A stretch of DNA of 64,000 nucleotides. Source: Hydrogenophaga pseudoflava NBRC 102511 (GTDB lineage Bacteria; Pseudomonadota; Gammaproteobacteria; Burkholderiales; Burkholderiaceae_C). The position numbers were made by a program, and so were the translations under genes. Position 1 is the stretch's first letter. Every line of letters begins with the position of its first letter. The stretch is from positions 62,001 through 126,000 of the forward strand of contig NZ_BCWQ01000008.1 in assembly GCF_001592285.1 (NCBI RefSeq), in the 5' to 3' direction. Below the pieces are notes generated by a model, which did no database searches, was not told where the DNA came from, and saw nothing but the letters and a program-made list of their open reading frames with translations. Positions 1-6,992 of this stretch are shown here, in pieces.

Positions 1-229
1 GGGCTACCTGAAGGCCGCCGACGCCAAGACCGGCAAGGTGGTGTGGCAGTTCCAGACCGGCTCCGGTGTGGTGGCGCCTCCCATCACCTGGACGCAGGAT
101 GGCGAGCAGTACATCTCGGTCGTGTCCGGCTGGGGTGGTGCGGTGCCACTGTGGGGTGGTGAAGTGGCCAAGAAGGTGAACTTCCTCGAACAGGGCGGCT
201 CGGTCTGGACCTTCAAAGTCATGAAGTGA
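1..229 (+). CDS. PQQ-dependent alcohol dehydrogenase (quinoprotein), C-terminal end only
   Basis: Frame 2 is open from the left edge to a TGA at 227-229, giving the last 75 residues of a larger protein. It carries a tryptophan-docking type beta-propeller segment ([14 protein letters not shown]), then SPITW-like PPITW, the block [14 protein letters not shown], and the terminal GGSVWTFKV. These are typical of the C-terminus of type I quinoprotein ethanol/methanol dehydrogenases (ExaA, PedE, PedH, XoxF). Such enzymes oxidise alcohols and aldehydes in the periplasm with PQQ plus Ca2+ or a lanthanide, and pass electrons to cytochrome c. The catalytic Asp and metal ligands lie outside the window, so the Ca/lanthanide type cannot be read. 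The neighbouring cytochrome c and pqq genes fit the call. Confidence 0.93.
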   Translation, partial: GYLKAADAKTGKVVWQFQTGSGVVAPPITWTQDGEQYISVVSGWGGAVPLWGGEVAKKVNFLEQGGSVWTFKVMK

Positions 230-281
230 CCCCCCTGCGCCGCTGACGCGGCTTCCCCCCTGGGAGGGGGGACCACACCAG
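230..281. repeat. G/C-block palindromic repeat, copy A
   Basis: It starts directly after the dehydrogenase stop codon. The structure is a C6 run, a CG-rich core with GCCGCTGACGCGGC, then C6-TGGGA-G6. In reverse complement it has the same layout as the copies at 5548-5596 and 33374-33439: C-run, G-run, short CG-rich core, G-run. I know similar short G/C-block palindromes from Comamonadaceae genomes. Here it lies between genes and may also act as a hairpin terminator. Confidence 0.6.
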
Positions 282-393
282 AGGCCCGGCGGAGCCGGTT
301 CCTCGGTGTGTGCTGGATGGGGCACTTCCTCCGATGATGTTCTGGAGGGGGCCCTGTCCATTTTTTCGTCTGTCGTTTTTCTGGTTATTGATC

Positions 394-714
394 ATGCGCA
401 CTCTCCTCCTCACTTCCAGTCTTCTCCTCGCCGCGGGTGCCGCGCATGCGGTCGATGAAGCGGCCGCGATCGAGCTGGCCAAGAACAATGGCTGTCTGTC
501 CTGCCACTCGGCCAAGGAAAAGGTCGTCGGCCCCGCCTACAGCGACGTGGCCGACAAGTACAGGGACGACAAGGACGCCGTGGCCAACCTGGTCCAGGCG
601 ATCCAGTACGGCAGCAAGGGCAAGTGGGGCCGCATCCCCATGCCTGCGCACCCGAACATGAGCGCGGCCGACATCAAGACCCTGGCGCAATGGGTCATGA
701 CCGCCAAGCACTGA
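394..714 (+). CDS. small periplasmic c-type cytochrome
   Basis: This encodes a 106-residue protein with an N-terminal signal peptide (MRTLLLTSSLLLAAGAAHA). One haem-binding motif CLSCH lies about 40 residues in, and a likely methionine ligand is in IPMPAHP. This is the size and layout of cytochrome c551/c552-type monohaem carriers. I chose the ATG at 394 because it begins the signal peptide; the frame is open upstream but that sequence is not protein-like. The gene sits just after the quinoprotein alcohol dehydrogenase, so it is a likely electron acceptor for it (inference). The gene downstream overlaps its 3' end. Confidence 0.88.
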   Translation: MRTLLLTSSLLLAAGAAHAVDEAAAIELAKNNGCLSCHSAKEKVVGPAYSDVADKYRDDKDAVANLVQAIQYGSKGKWGRIPMPAHPNMSAADIKTLAQWVMTAKH

Positions 715-1256
715 CCGCTCTGGCCGCGGCGCTCTGCATGGGCGCCGCGGTGGCACAGCCGGTCCTGCCCGAGGGCGAGAAGTCCCTCGTGGCGGTTGCG
801 CGCGACGGCCAGCGCACCCGCATCGGCACCGTGACCTTCGGTACGCCCAGCGGAGGCCGGGCCAGCTTCCAGGTGAAGATGGACCACTCGGTGATGCGCG
901 ACCACTTCCTGTCGATGCGCGAATTCAAGTGCCTGCCGGCGGCGCAGGAGATCACCTGCTTCGTGCCCTATCCGTACCCGCACCCGGGCACGGTGGGCGT
1001 TGGTGACTACGCCTGGCTGGAACACAACCTGCTGTTCTTTTTCAAGCAGCCGGCCGACTTCGGCGCCAAGCTGTGGAACGGTGTCATCTTCAGGTTCGCA
1101 CCGACGCCGGCGGGACTGGTGGGCACACCGCAGGCGGTGGACCTCAACCGCATCGGTGTACCGCCCGAAAAGTCCGACGTGCCGCCCTACGGCCGCTTTG
1201 ACCGCGACGACTTCGCGCCCGGCGCGCGCTGGGTGCAGGAACTGCGGATCGAGTGA
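690..1256 (+). CDS. exported protein of unknown function
   Basis: This encodes 188 residues. The ATG at 690 starts a signal peptide ending near GAAVAQ and overlaps the cytochrome gene's end by 25 bases, suggesting translational coupling; a later ATG at 738 is possible but would cut the signal peptide. The mature part is about 165 residues, with two cysteines (KCLP and ITCFVP) and aromatic stretches (CFVPYPYP, WLEHNLLFFF). I do not recognise a family. Its position after a quinoprotein dehydrogenase and cytochrome suggests an accessory periplasmic role, but nothing in the sequence shows an activity. Confidence 0.7.
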   Translation: MGHDRQALTALAAALCMGAAVAQPVLPEGEKSLVAVARDGQRTRIGTVTFGTPSGGRASFQVKMDHSVMRDHFLSMREFKCLPAAQEITCFVPYPYPHPGTVGVGDYAWLEHNLLFFFKQPADFGAKLWNGVIFRFAPTPAGLVGTPQAVDLNRIGVPPEKSDVPPYGRFDRDDFAPGARWVQELRIE

Positions 1257-1265
1257 AGAGGGTGT

Positions 1266-1286
1266 GGGCGCGCGGCCCGCGCGCCC
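1266..1286. terminator. perfect GC hairpin between convergent genes
   Basis: A 9-bp perfect stem (GGGCGCGCG / CGCGCGCCC) with a 3-base loop lies in the 33-base gap between two convergent stops. There is no clear T-tract, so it is better described as a bidirectional hairpin that may terminate or stabilise both transcripts. Confidence 0.5.
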
Positions 1287-1289
1287 ATC

Positions 1290-1994
1290 TCAATCCTTGT
1301 CGCAGTCCGATTTGCCCAGCGCGTCGCAGTCGTCGTCGCTCTCGTCCGAGTTGTCGTCGTCGTGGTCGTCCCCATCGTCATGGTCGTCGCCATCGTCGTC
1401 GTGGCAATCGGACTTGCCGGTGGCGGTGCAGTTGTCGTCGTTCGCATCGTCATCCGACTCATCGTCACCGTCTTCAGTCTTGACGCGGCTGGCCACCAGG
1501 ACGCCGTTGGTCATGGTGCCGTAGACCTCGACGCGCATGCCCACGCTCAGCGTGCGCGGGGCGGCGCTGGCGTCCACGGGGATGCCGTCCACGCTGAAGC
1601 TGGAGGGGCTGGCGTAGGCCGTCACTCGACCTTCGAGCTCGTTCGGGTTGGCGTTGTCGTCGTCGCGGTCGTCGCTGTCATCGAGTTCGACCTTGCTCGC
1701 CTGCAGCGTGCCATTGACCATTTCGCCGTGGACCTCCACGCGGCTGCCGGTGCTCATGCCCTGGGGCGTGGCGCTGGAGCCACTCGCATCCACCGGAATG
1801 CCATCGACGCTGAAGCTCTGCGGGCTCTCGTAGCTGGTCACGGTGCCGGTGAGGGAGCGGCCGCTGGCGGTGGTGCTGCTGCTGTCTCCGCTGCCACCAC
1901 CGCAGGCGGCCAGGCCTGCAACCAGCAGGGTGGTGATGATCAGCCGCCCTGCGGTCAAGGACAAGCGGGTGGGCGTGGTGGGGGTGTGCGTCAT
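1290..1994 (-). CDS. DUF5666-type lipoprotein with an Asp-rich, metal-binding-like tail
   Basis: This encodes 234 residues. The N-terminus is a lipoprotein signal with lipobox LAAC followed by GGG, so the mature protein should be anchored in a membrane facing the periplasm or outside. Two similar beta-type repeats follow, each with YxSPxSFSVDGIPVDAS (about residues 50-110 and 120-180); this is the DUF5666 pattern. The last 60 residues are mostly Asp with some His, Asn and Cys, and contain a repeated CxAxGKSDC motif. Such a tail could bind Ca2+ or other hard cations, though function is unproven. The start at 1994 is the first ATG before the signal peptide; a longer frame upstream looks non-coding. 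The gene is convergent with the exported protein gene at 690-1256. Confidence 0.75.
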   Translation of the reverse strand: MTHTPTTPTRLSLTAGRLIITTLLVAGLAACGGGSGDSSSTTASGRSLTGTVTSYESPQSFSVDGIPVDASGSSATPQGMSTGSRVEVHGEMVNGTLQASKVELDDSDDRDDDNANPNELEGRVTAYASPSSFSVDGIPVDASAAPRTLSVGMRVEVYGTMTNGVLVASRVKTEDGDDESDDDANDDNCTATGKSDCHDDDGDDHDDGDDHDDDNSDESDDDCDALGKSDCDKD

Positions 1995-2247
1995 GGTGAA
2001 GGGTCCTCGGTGTTGTTGTGAATGACGGCCATGCAACGCACGCCAGCGGGGTGTGGCGCAGTCGCTCGCGTCGGCGCACAAGATCTAGGGCGAGCATTAA
2101 GACAGGCTGAAATGGCAAAGGGTTTTTCAAGGCTTACCTTTGGTTGCGCCGCATCCGGCCAGGGCGCTGGCCTGTAACAAACGGACACCCAGGGTGGTAC
2201 CCGGGTGGGTAGCATTCGTGCTCCGTCAACCACACAGGACAAAGACT
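1995..2247. other. divergent intergenic region, no gene
   Basis: These 253 bases separate two divergent exported-protein genes and should hold both promoters. A short near-tandem GGGTGGTACCCGGGTGGGTA lies at about 2191-2210. I found no convincing -24/-12 or -35/-10 pair and no RNA gene. An AGGACA stretch about 10 bases before 2248 is a plausible ribosome binding site for the plus-strand gene. Confidence 0.4.
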
Positions 2248-2943
2248 ATGAAGACACCCCACACCACCTCTCTGACCAGTGGCCTGCTGGCCGTCGCCGC
2301 GGTGGTCTGCATGGGCGCAGCCTCGGCCGCCGACGTGGTGGTGACCGTCGGGACCACCCCGACGCCGACACCCACCGCGCCGACCACCTCGCCCTCGGCC
2401 CGCCAGCAGGAACTCACCATGCAGCTGGCCAAGGCCGATCTCAGCAAGCAGGGCATCACCGAACCGACCACCGAACAACTGGCCCTGGCGGCCAGCAACG
2501 TGCAGGCGCTTCGCGACCAGGGCATGGGCTGGGGCGCCATCGCGAACAGCCTGGGCCTGCGCCTGGGGGCGGTGGTCAGTGCGGCCAACCGCGCCGATCA
2601 GGCCGAGAAAGAAGCTTTGCGCAAGACCAAGCCGCGCGACACGGTGAGCACCGATGCGCCCGAACAGGACCGCGTGGGCCTGGCCCTGGGACGTCCATCC
2701 GATGCGGGCAAGGGCCGCAGCGACGGCGCCGGCTCGTCGGGCAACGCGGGTGGCGGCAAGGGCGGTGGCAACGCCAGCGGCGGCGGTGATGGTGGCGGCG
2801 GCAAGGGCGCCGGCAACTCCGGCAATGCGGGCGGTGGCAAAGGTGGAAGCAACGCCGGTGGCAACCGTGGCGGCAACAGTGGCGGCAAGGGGGGTGGCAA
2901 CGGCGGCGGAAACGGCGGGGGCAAGGGCGGCGGCAAGAACTGA
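2248..2943 (+). CDS. exported protein with Gly/Asn/Lys-rich low-complexity tail
   Basis: This encodes 231 residues. It opens with a clear signal peptide ending near AASAADV, then a Thr/Pro-rich linker (TPTPTPTAP). A helical segment of about 80 residues follows (SARQQELTMQLAKADLS through WGAIANSLGLRLGAVVSAANR), which looks like a small folded domain. The last 90 residues are repeats of GGGKGG, NAGG and GNSG. The tail is probably disordered. No enzymatic motif is visible. The ATG at 2248 follows an AGGA-type site and precedes the signal peptide. The repetitive DNA of the tail is explained by coding, not by an array. I do not recognise the protein. Confidence 0.65.
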   Translation: MKTPHTTSLTSGLLAVAAVVCMGAASAADVVVTVGTTPTPTPTAPTTSPSARQQELTMQLAKADLSKQGITEPTTEQLALAASNVQALRDQGMGWGAIANSLGLRLGAVVSAANRADQAEKEALRKTKPRDTVSTDAPEQDRVGLALGRPSDAGKGRSDGAGSSGNAGGGKGGGNASGGGDGGGGKGAGNSGNAGGGKGGSNAGGNRGGNSGGKGGGNGGGNGGGKGGGKN

Positions 2944-2965
2944 TCGCTGACGTGGGCCGGGTTGC

Positions 2966-3658
2966 TCAGCGCAGCTGCTCGGCCCGCAGCGTGCCGCCGG
3001 TCATGAAGCCCGCCGGCACTTGCTCTTCGCGTTCCAGCTTCACCAGCCCCTGGCCTTTGCAGTACCACTCGCGGCTGATCAGGGGCACGTCGGTGAAGCC
3101 GTTCACTGGGTCGGTGTAGAGATTCAACCGGGCCTGGCCCACCACGCGCAGGCAGGGTTGGTGCGCGCTGCCGTCGGCCAGCGTCACCATGTCGTCCACC
3201 GCCTCGATGCGCCAGGTCATCTGCACCTTGTGCGTGTACTTCAGGTCGCGCGGGTGTTCGTTCCTGCGTTGCAGGAGGTAGGGCACGGTGGCCGTGGTCC
3301 ATTCGGTGCCGACCGCGTAGGGCGCCTTGAGCACCCACATGGGTTCGGCATCGGCCGTCGGTTCGCTGTCGATGTCGGTGCGGGTCGCGATGCGGCGCAC
3401 GCCCTGGTCGTCGACCTTCAGGTAGTAGCTCACACCGGCCGAATGATGCCGCACCGCGACCGGTTGGTCCTGGAACACCACAGGCTCGTCCACGCGCATC
3501 ACCCACTGTTCAGGATCGCGCGGCTCGTCCATCTGGTAGCTCACCGACATCGTCTGTTCGTCGCCCACGCGCAGCGGGAACCACTCGCTGCCCATGTCAC
3601 GGCCGCTGCAGGCGGCCAGCAGCGCCAGCGGTGCGTAGAAAAGCAGGTGGCGGCTCAT
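2966..3658 (-). CDS. lipoprotein of unknown function, last gene of the TolQ-like cluster
   Basis: This encodes 230 residues. The N-terminus has a lipobox (LALLAAC) followed by SGRDMGSEWFPL. The mature part is rich in beta-type segments, with EWFPLRVGDEQTMSV, VSYYLKVDDQGVRRIA and a WRIEAVDD block; it contains two cysteines (PCLRV, WYCKG). Its ATG overlaps the upstream gene's TGA (ATGA), so it is translationally coupled. The upstream neighbours are a two-helix membrane protein, a TolR-like anchored protein and a TolQ/ExbB-like channel, all in the same transcription unit after pqqE. I infer a periplasm-facing partner of that complex. No named family is recognised. Confidence 0.7.
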   Translation of the reverse strand: MSRHLLFYAPLALLAACSGRDMGSEWFPLRVGDEQTMSVSYQMDEPRDPEQWVMRVDEPVVFQDQPVAVRHHSAGVSYYLKVDDQGVRRIATRTDIDSEPTADAEPMWVLKAPYAVGTEWTTATVPYLLQRRNEHPRDLKYTHKVQMTWRIEAVDDMVTLADGSAHQPCLRVVGQARLNLYTDPVNGFTDVPLISREWYCKGQGLVKLEREEQVPAGFMTGGTLRAEQLR

Positions 3659-4179
3659 TTTTCGGGCAACTGGGCGCGGGGCAGGTCGCGCAGCTTGATC
3701 TCGACCTTGTCGTTGCCCGCCGGGCGCAGCCAGGGCAGGCTGCCGGTGCCGCGCTTCGGTTCGGTTTCGCCCAGCTGGGTGTTGCCGTCGCGCGCCTTCT
3801 TGATGCCGTCGCCCAGGATGCGGTGCAGGTCCTTCTCGTAGGGCAGCTTGAACTGGCGGGGCATGGCCAGCGGCGCATCGTCCTTCATCGGATGCACCCA
3901 GAGAAAGATGGCGCCTTCGTGGCCACGGCCGGGGCTGGGTTCGTCGAACACCGCCGAGAGCAGCACGAACTGACGCGGCAGCTCGTCCTCGGCCGGCCAG
4001 CCGGCCAGGCCGCGGAAGGTCTGGAACGAGAACACATAAAAGCCGCTGACCAGCACGACCAGCGAGGCCTTCAGGCCCCAGTGCCAGCGTGTGCCCAGGC
4101 ACAGGATCAGCAGCAGGAAGGCCAGCAGCGCGTAGGCGATGGACAGCAGCAGCAACTGGGAGGAGACGGCAGGGATCAT
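3655..4179 (-). CDS. membrane protein with two N-terminal helices and a periplasmic domain
   Basis: This encodes 174 residues. Residues about 8-28 (LLLLSIAYALLAFLLLILCL) and 35-55 (LKASLVVLVSGFYVFSFQTF) form two transmembrane helices. The rest is soluble and includes LSAVFDEPSPGRGHEGAIFL and a basic C-terminus (KVEIKLRDLPRAQLPEK). It overlaps the next gene by ATGA. The frame is open further upstream, but only the MIPAVSSQ start gives a sensible N-terminus. The function is unknown; position suggests a third component of the TolQ/TolR-like assembly. Confidence 0.68.
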   Translation of the reverse strand: MIPAVSSQLLLLSIAYALLAFLLLILCLGTRWHWGLKASLVVLVSGFYVFSFQTFRGLAGWPAEDELPRQFVLLSAVFDEPSPGRGHEGAIFLWVHPMKDDAPLAMPRQFKLPYEKDLHRILGDGIKKARDGNTQLGETEPKRGTGSLPWLRPAGNDKVEIKLRDLPRAQLPEK

Positions 4180-4199
4180 GGTTCTTGTTGTGGTGGGGT

Positions 4200-4811
4200 T
4201 CAGAGCCCGGCGCGCTGCACGATGGTCTTGGGCGTTGTCGACAGGGCCAGCACCTGGCCCGCGTCGTCCAGCGTGAAGCGCACCAGGGTCCGTTCGTCGC
4301 CCTTGCGCGGGATCTGCTGGGTGCCGGTGTAGACGATTTCGGCCTGCGGATTGACCTTCACCACCGCCACCGTCACCTCCACCGGCTGCTGGTCGCCGCT
4401 GTCGTAGTAGTGGGCGTTGACCACGTACTCGCCGGGCACGATGCCACGCAGGGTGACGATCTCCTGCCGGATGGCGCTGCTGATCAGCTTGCCGTTGACC
4501 AGCACGCTGTTGTTCTTGGCGCCGCGGTCGTCGCGGTCCAGGTGCAGCATGCCGGCGTCGCGCTGGCGGAACCACAGCGTCTTGCCGCCGGGTTCGAGCA
4601 CCCAGGTGTCCACGTCGTTGGGGTTGTTGTCGGGCCAGGAGACCGTGACCATGAACTCGGCCTTGGCCGGCACGTCGCCCGCCTTGCGGGCCTGCGGGTT
4701 GAAGGCCAGGATGGCGATGACAAAACAGAAGACGAACGCGATCAACATGTTGAACAACATGTCGTAGAACGGATCGGCCTCGGTGTCACGAATCGGCCGG
4801 CCGATCGCCAT
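4200..4811 (-). CDS. TolR/ExbD-like anchored protein with DUF2135-like periplasmic beta domain
   Basis: This encodes 203 residues. A cytoplasmic N-tail (MAIGRPIRDTEADPFYDML) leads into one transmembrane helix (FNMLIAFVFCFVIAILAF, about residues 19-38). This is the topology of the TolR/ExbD/MotB stator partner. The periplasmic part has a DVDTWVLEPGG stretch, then DRDDRG, then a VPGEYVVNAHYYDSGD block, which resembles the DUF2135-type beta-sandwich rather than the usual ExbD fold. It overlaps the 3' end of the TolQ-like gene by 26 bases. The job is unknown; it could couple proton flux through the TolQ-like channel to a periplasmic partner (inference). Confidence 0.7.
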   Translation of the reverse strand: MAIGRPIRDTEADPFYDMLFNMLIAFVFCFVIAILAFNPQARKAGDVPAKAEFMVTVSWPDNNPNDVDTWVLEPGGKTLWFRQRDAGMLHLDRDDRGAKNNSVLVNGKLISSAIRQEIVTLRGIVPGEYVVNAHYYDSGDQQPVEVTVAVVKVNPQAEIVYTGTQQIPRKGDERTLVRFTLDDAGQVLALSTTPKTIVQRAGL

Positions 4812-5511
4812 CGCGCAGTCCTCCGTTCGTGAGCGAGAGCGCCAGCGCGTCTGCCACCAGGGCGTCGGCAAAGCGGTCCAGCCGCATCAGCTGCAGGCCC
4901 AGCAGGATGTTGCCGGTCAGGCCCGTCACCGTGGTCAGCAGCGCGATGCCCAGTCCTCCCGTCAGGCTCTTGAGCAGCTGCGCGCTCTGGCTGGGGTCGA
5001 AGCTGTCCATCTGGCCCAGTTGCAGCGCGAGGATGGAAAAGCCGATCACCTTGCCCAGCAGGCCGAGCTTGAGCTGGATGCCGTTGAGCCACCAGGCCAT
5101 CTCGTGCGGGCCGTGCGCGCGCTCGCCCAGCACCTGCAGCCAGGACGCCCGGTCGGCGCCTGGCCGTGCAGAGCCCTGCAGGAACTCGCTGCTCCATCCG
5201 TGCGCCTGGCCCGCGTCGAGCGCGCTGCGCTGGCGGCCCAGGTCCCAGGCGCGGCGCCCGGCCCAGAGCGAGCAGCCGATGAACAGCACCACGATCACCA
5301 GCGTCAGGTGCGTCGGGTCGGCCTCCACCAGCCGGTGCCAGGCCCCTGCGCGCCAGAGCAGCCAGGCCGCGAACACCAGCAGACCCATGTAGGCGAGCCA
5401 GAGCAGGAACAGGCCCTGGTCCGCGCGCTCGATGTTCAGTGTGGGCCGGCCGGCGCCGGGCATGCGCCGCACCAGCAGCGCGCCGAACATGCGGTGGGTG
5501 GAGGTGTTCAT
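4786..5511 (-). CDS. MotA/TolQ/ExbB-family proton-channel-like protein
   Basis: This encodes 241 residues. Two helices lie near residues 35-60 and 75-95. A long cytoplasmic stretch follows, then the conserved pair of helices containing LLGKVIGFSILALQLGQ and SLTGGLGIALLTTVTGLTGNI. The small-residue/Thr pattern in GLGIALLTTVTGL is typical of the MotA/TolQ/ExbB family, whose members pair with a single-span MotB/TolR/ExbD protein. The next gene has exactly that topology. The gene begins 4 bases after pqqE's stop, so it is probably cotranscribed with pqqBCDE. What the motor would drive is unknown. Confidence 0.78.
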   Translation of the reverse strand: MNTSTHRMFGALLVRRMPGAGRPTLNIERADQGLFLLWLAYMGLLVFAAWLLWRAGAWHRLVEADPTHLTLVIVVLFIGCSLWAGRRAWDLGRQRSALDAGQAHGWSSEFLQGSARPGADRASWLQVLGERAHGPHEMAWWLNGIQLKLGLLGKVIGFSILALQLGQMDSFDPSQSAQLLKSLTGGLGIALLTTVTGLTGNILLGLQLMRLDRFADALVADALALSLTNGGLRDGDRPADS

Positions 5512-5515
5512 GGGT

Positions 5516-6742
5516 TCACGGCGCACGGCCGCCCGAAGCCGTGAACGCGCCCCCTTGGGGGGCAGCGACCGCCGCAGGCGCGGAGCGTGGGGGCTCGTGC
5601 AATGCCTTCGACTCGGCGTCGCTGCGGAACACGATGGGGATGTTGCGGTGCTTCGGTGCGTCGCGCACCACCGCCACCACCTTCTGATGGTGGGCCGACT
5701 TGCTGCACACCGGGTCGGTCTCGGCCGGGTCGCCGGTGAGCAGGAAGGCCTGGCAGCGGCAGCCGCCGAAGTCCTTGTGGCGCTCGTCGCAGCTGCGGCA
5801 GGTAGGCTTCATCCAGGCGTCGCCGCGGTAGGTGTTGAAGGCGTTGCTGCGCTGCCAGATGTCGGCGATGGACACGTCCTTGACGTTGGGCAGCGCCAGG
5901 CCAGGCAGGTCGCGCGCGTTGTGGCAGGGCATGGCCAGGCCGTCGGGCGCGATGGACAGGAACACTGCACCCCAGCCGTTCATGCAGGCCTTGGGGCGTT
6001 CCTCGAAGTAGTCGGGCACCACGAACAGCACGCGGCACTTGTGACCAGTGGTTTTCGCGTCCTGCTCGGCGCGGAAGGCGTTGACCTCGGCTTCGGCGAC
6101 CTTCAGTTCCTCGGCCGTGGGCATGAGGTGGTCGCGGTTGATCCAGGCCCAGCCGTAGTACTGGGTGTTGGCCAGTTCCAGGTACTCGGCCTCCAGCGCC
6201 ACGGCCATGTCGATGATCTTGCGCACGTGCGGCAGGTTGTGCCGGTGCAGCACACAGTTCATCACCATGGGCCAGTCGTGCGCCTTGATGAGCTTGGCGA
6301 CCCGCTGCTTGAGGTCGAAGGTCTTGGTGTGGCTGAGGAAGTCGTTGAGTTCCTTGGTGGAGTCCTGGAACGAGAGCTGCACGTGGTCCAGGCCGGCGTC
6401 CTTGAGCTTCTGCGCGCGGGTGGGCGTCAGGCCCACGCCCGAGGTGATGAGGTTGGTGTAGTAGCCCAGTCGGTGCGCTTCCTGCACCAGCTCCTCCAGG
6501 TCGTCGCGCAGCAGCGGCTCGCCGCCGGAGAAACCCAGCTGCGCCGCGCCGAGCTTGCGCGCCTGCGTCATCACGTCCACCCACTGCGCGGTGCTCAGCT
6601 CGTCGGTGACTTTGGCGTGCTGCGTCGGGTTGTAGCAAAAGACGCAGTGCAGCGGGCACTTGTAGGTGAGCTCGGCCAGCAGCCACAGCGGCGGGCCGGC
6701 GGGGATGGGGGCGGCGCTCAGGAGTTCAGTCGATCCAGCCAC
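5516..6742 (-). CDS. pqqE: PqqE, radical SAM enzyme of PQQ biosynthesis
   Basis: This encodes 408 residues from a GTG start at 6742, which overlaps pqqD by 17 bases; no ATG lies close enough to the conserved WLLAELTYKCPLHC region. The radical SAM motif CPLHCVFC is near residue 30, followed by GFSGGEPLLRDDL. C-terminal SPASM cysteines are visible (PCHN, CRSCDERHKDFGGCRCQAF). PqqE uses SAM chemistry to link the Glu and Tyr of PqqA, with PqqD presenting the peptide. The last 28 or so residues (after RSDAESKALHEPP) are Pro/Ala/Gly-rich and encoded by a G/C-block repeat at 5548-5596. That tail is unlike normal PqqE ends and is probably a recent addition. Confidence 0.95.
   Translation of the reverse strand: MAGSTELLSAAPIPAGPPLWLLAELTYKCPLHCVFCYNPTQHAKVTDELSTAQWVDVMTQARKLGAAQLGFSGGEPLLRDDLEELVQEAHRLGYYTNLITSGVGLTPTRAQKLKDAGLDHVQLSFQDSTKELNDFLSHTKTFDLKQRVAKLIKAHDWPMVMNCVLHRHNLPHVRKIIDMAVALEAEYLELANTQYYGWAWINRDHLMPTAEELKVAEAEVNAFRAEQDAKTTGHKCRVLFVVPDYFEERPKACMNGWGAVFLSIAPDGLAMPCHNARDLPGLALPNVKDVSIADIWQRSNAFNTYRGDAWMKPTCRSCDERHKDFGGCRCQAFLLTGDPAETDPVCSKSAHHQKVVAVVRDAPKHRNIPIVFRSDAESKALHEPPRSAPAAVAAPQGGAFTASGGRAP
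5548..5596. repeat. G/C-block palindromic repeat, copy B, inside the 3' end of pqqE
   Basis: The plus strand reads C5-TT-G6-CAGCGACCGCCGCAGG, then CGCGGAGCG and G5. It matches the design of copies A and C. It lies within the pqqE reading frame and encodes most of its unusual C-terminal tail. Confidence 0.7.
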
Positions 6743-6992
6743 GGCGTTGGCCTTCTTCGAGCAGGTTGCGGACTTCAGGGCCGATGCCCTGCGCGTTGAA
6801 CGCGGCTTCCAGCTCAGTGACGATGGCATCGACCGAGCGCTCGCCATCGCAGCGCCTGAGGATCTCGGCGGCGCTCGGGTTGAGCTGCACCATGCCTTCC
6901 GGGTACAGCAGCACCCAGCGCGACTGCGCCTCTTCGTACTGCAGCCGGAAACGGCGCGAGAGCTTCGGGCGGGTGGGCAGGGCGGTGTTCAC
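6726..6992 (-). CDS. pqqD: PqqD, PqqA-binding chaperone
   Basis: This encodes 88 residues. It matches the PqqD pattern: [26 protein letters not shown], then [24 protein letters not shown], and a C-terminal amphipathic helix. PqqD binds the PqqA peptide and delivers it to PqqE. The ATG at 6992 overlaps the pqqC stop (ATGA), and its end overlaps the start of pqqE, so the three are coupled. Confidence 0.95.
   Translation of the reverse strand: MNTALPTRPKLSRRFRLQYEEAQSRWVLLYPEGMVQLNPSAAEILRRCDGERSVDAIVTELEAAFNAQGIGPEVRNLLEEGQRRGWID

Noticed and set aside
1300..1470. GTCGTC-like trinucleotide repetition that looks like a microsatellite
   Set aside because: It is explained by Asp codons in the lipoprotein tail; the repeats are not regular enough for an array.
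2740..2940. GGCGGC-rich repetition that could suggest a repeat array
   Set aside because: It encodes the Gly-rich tail in frame; there are no constant repeats with unique spacers, so it is not CRISPR.
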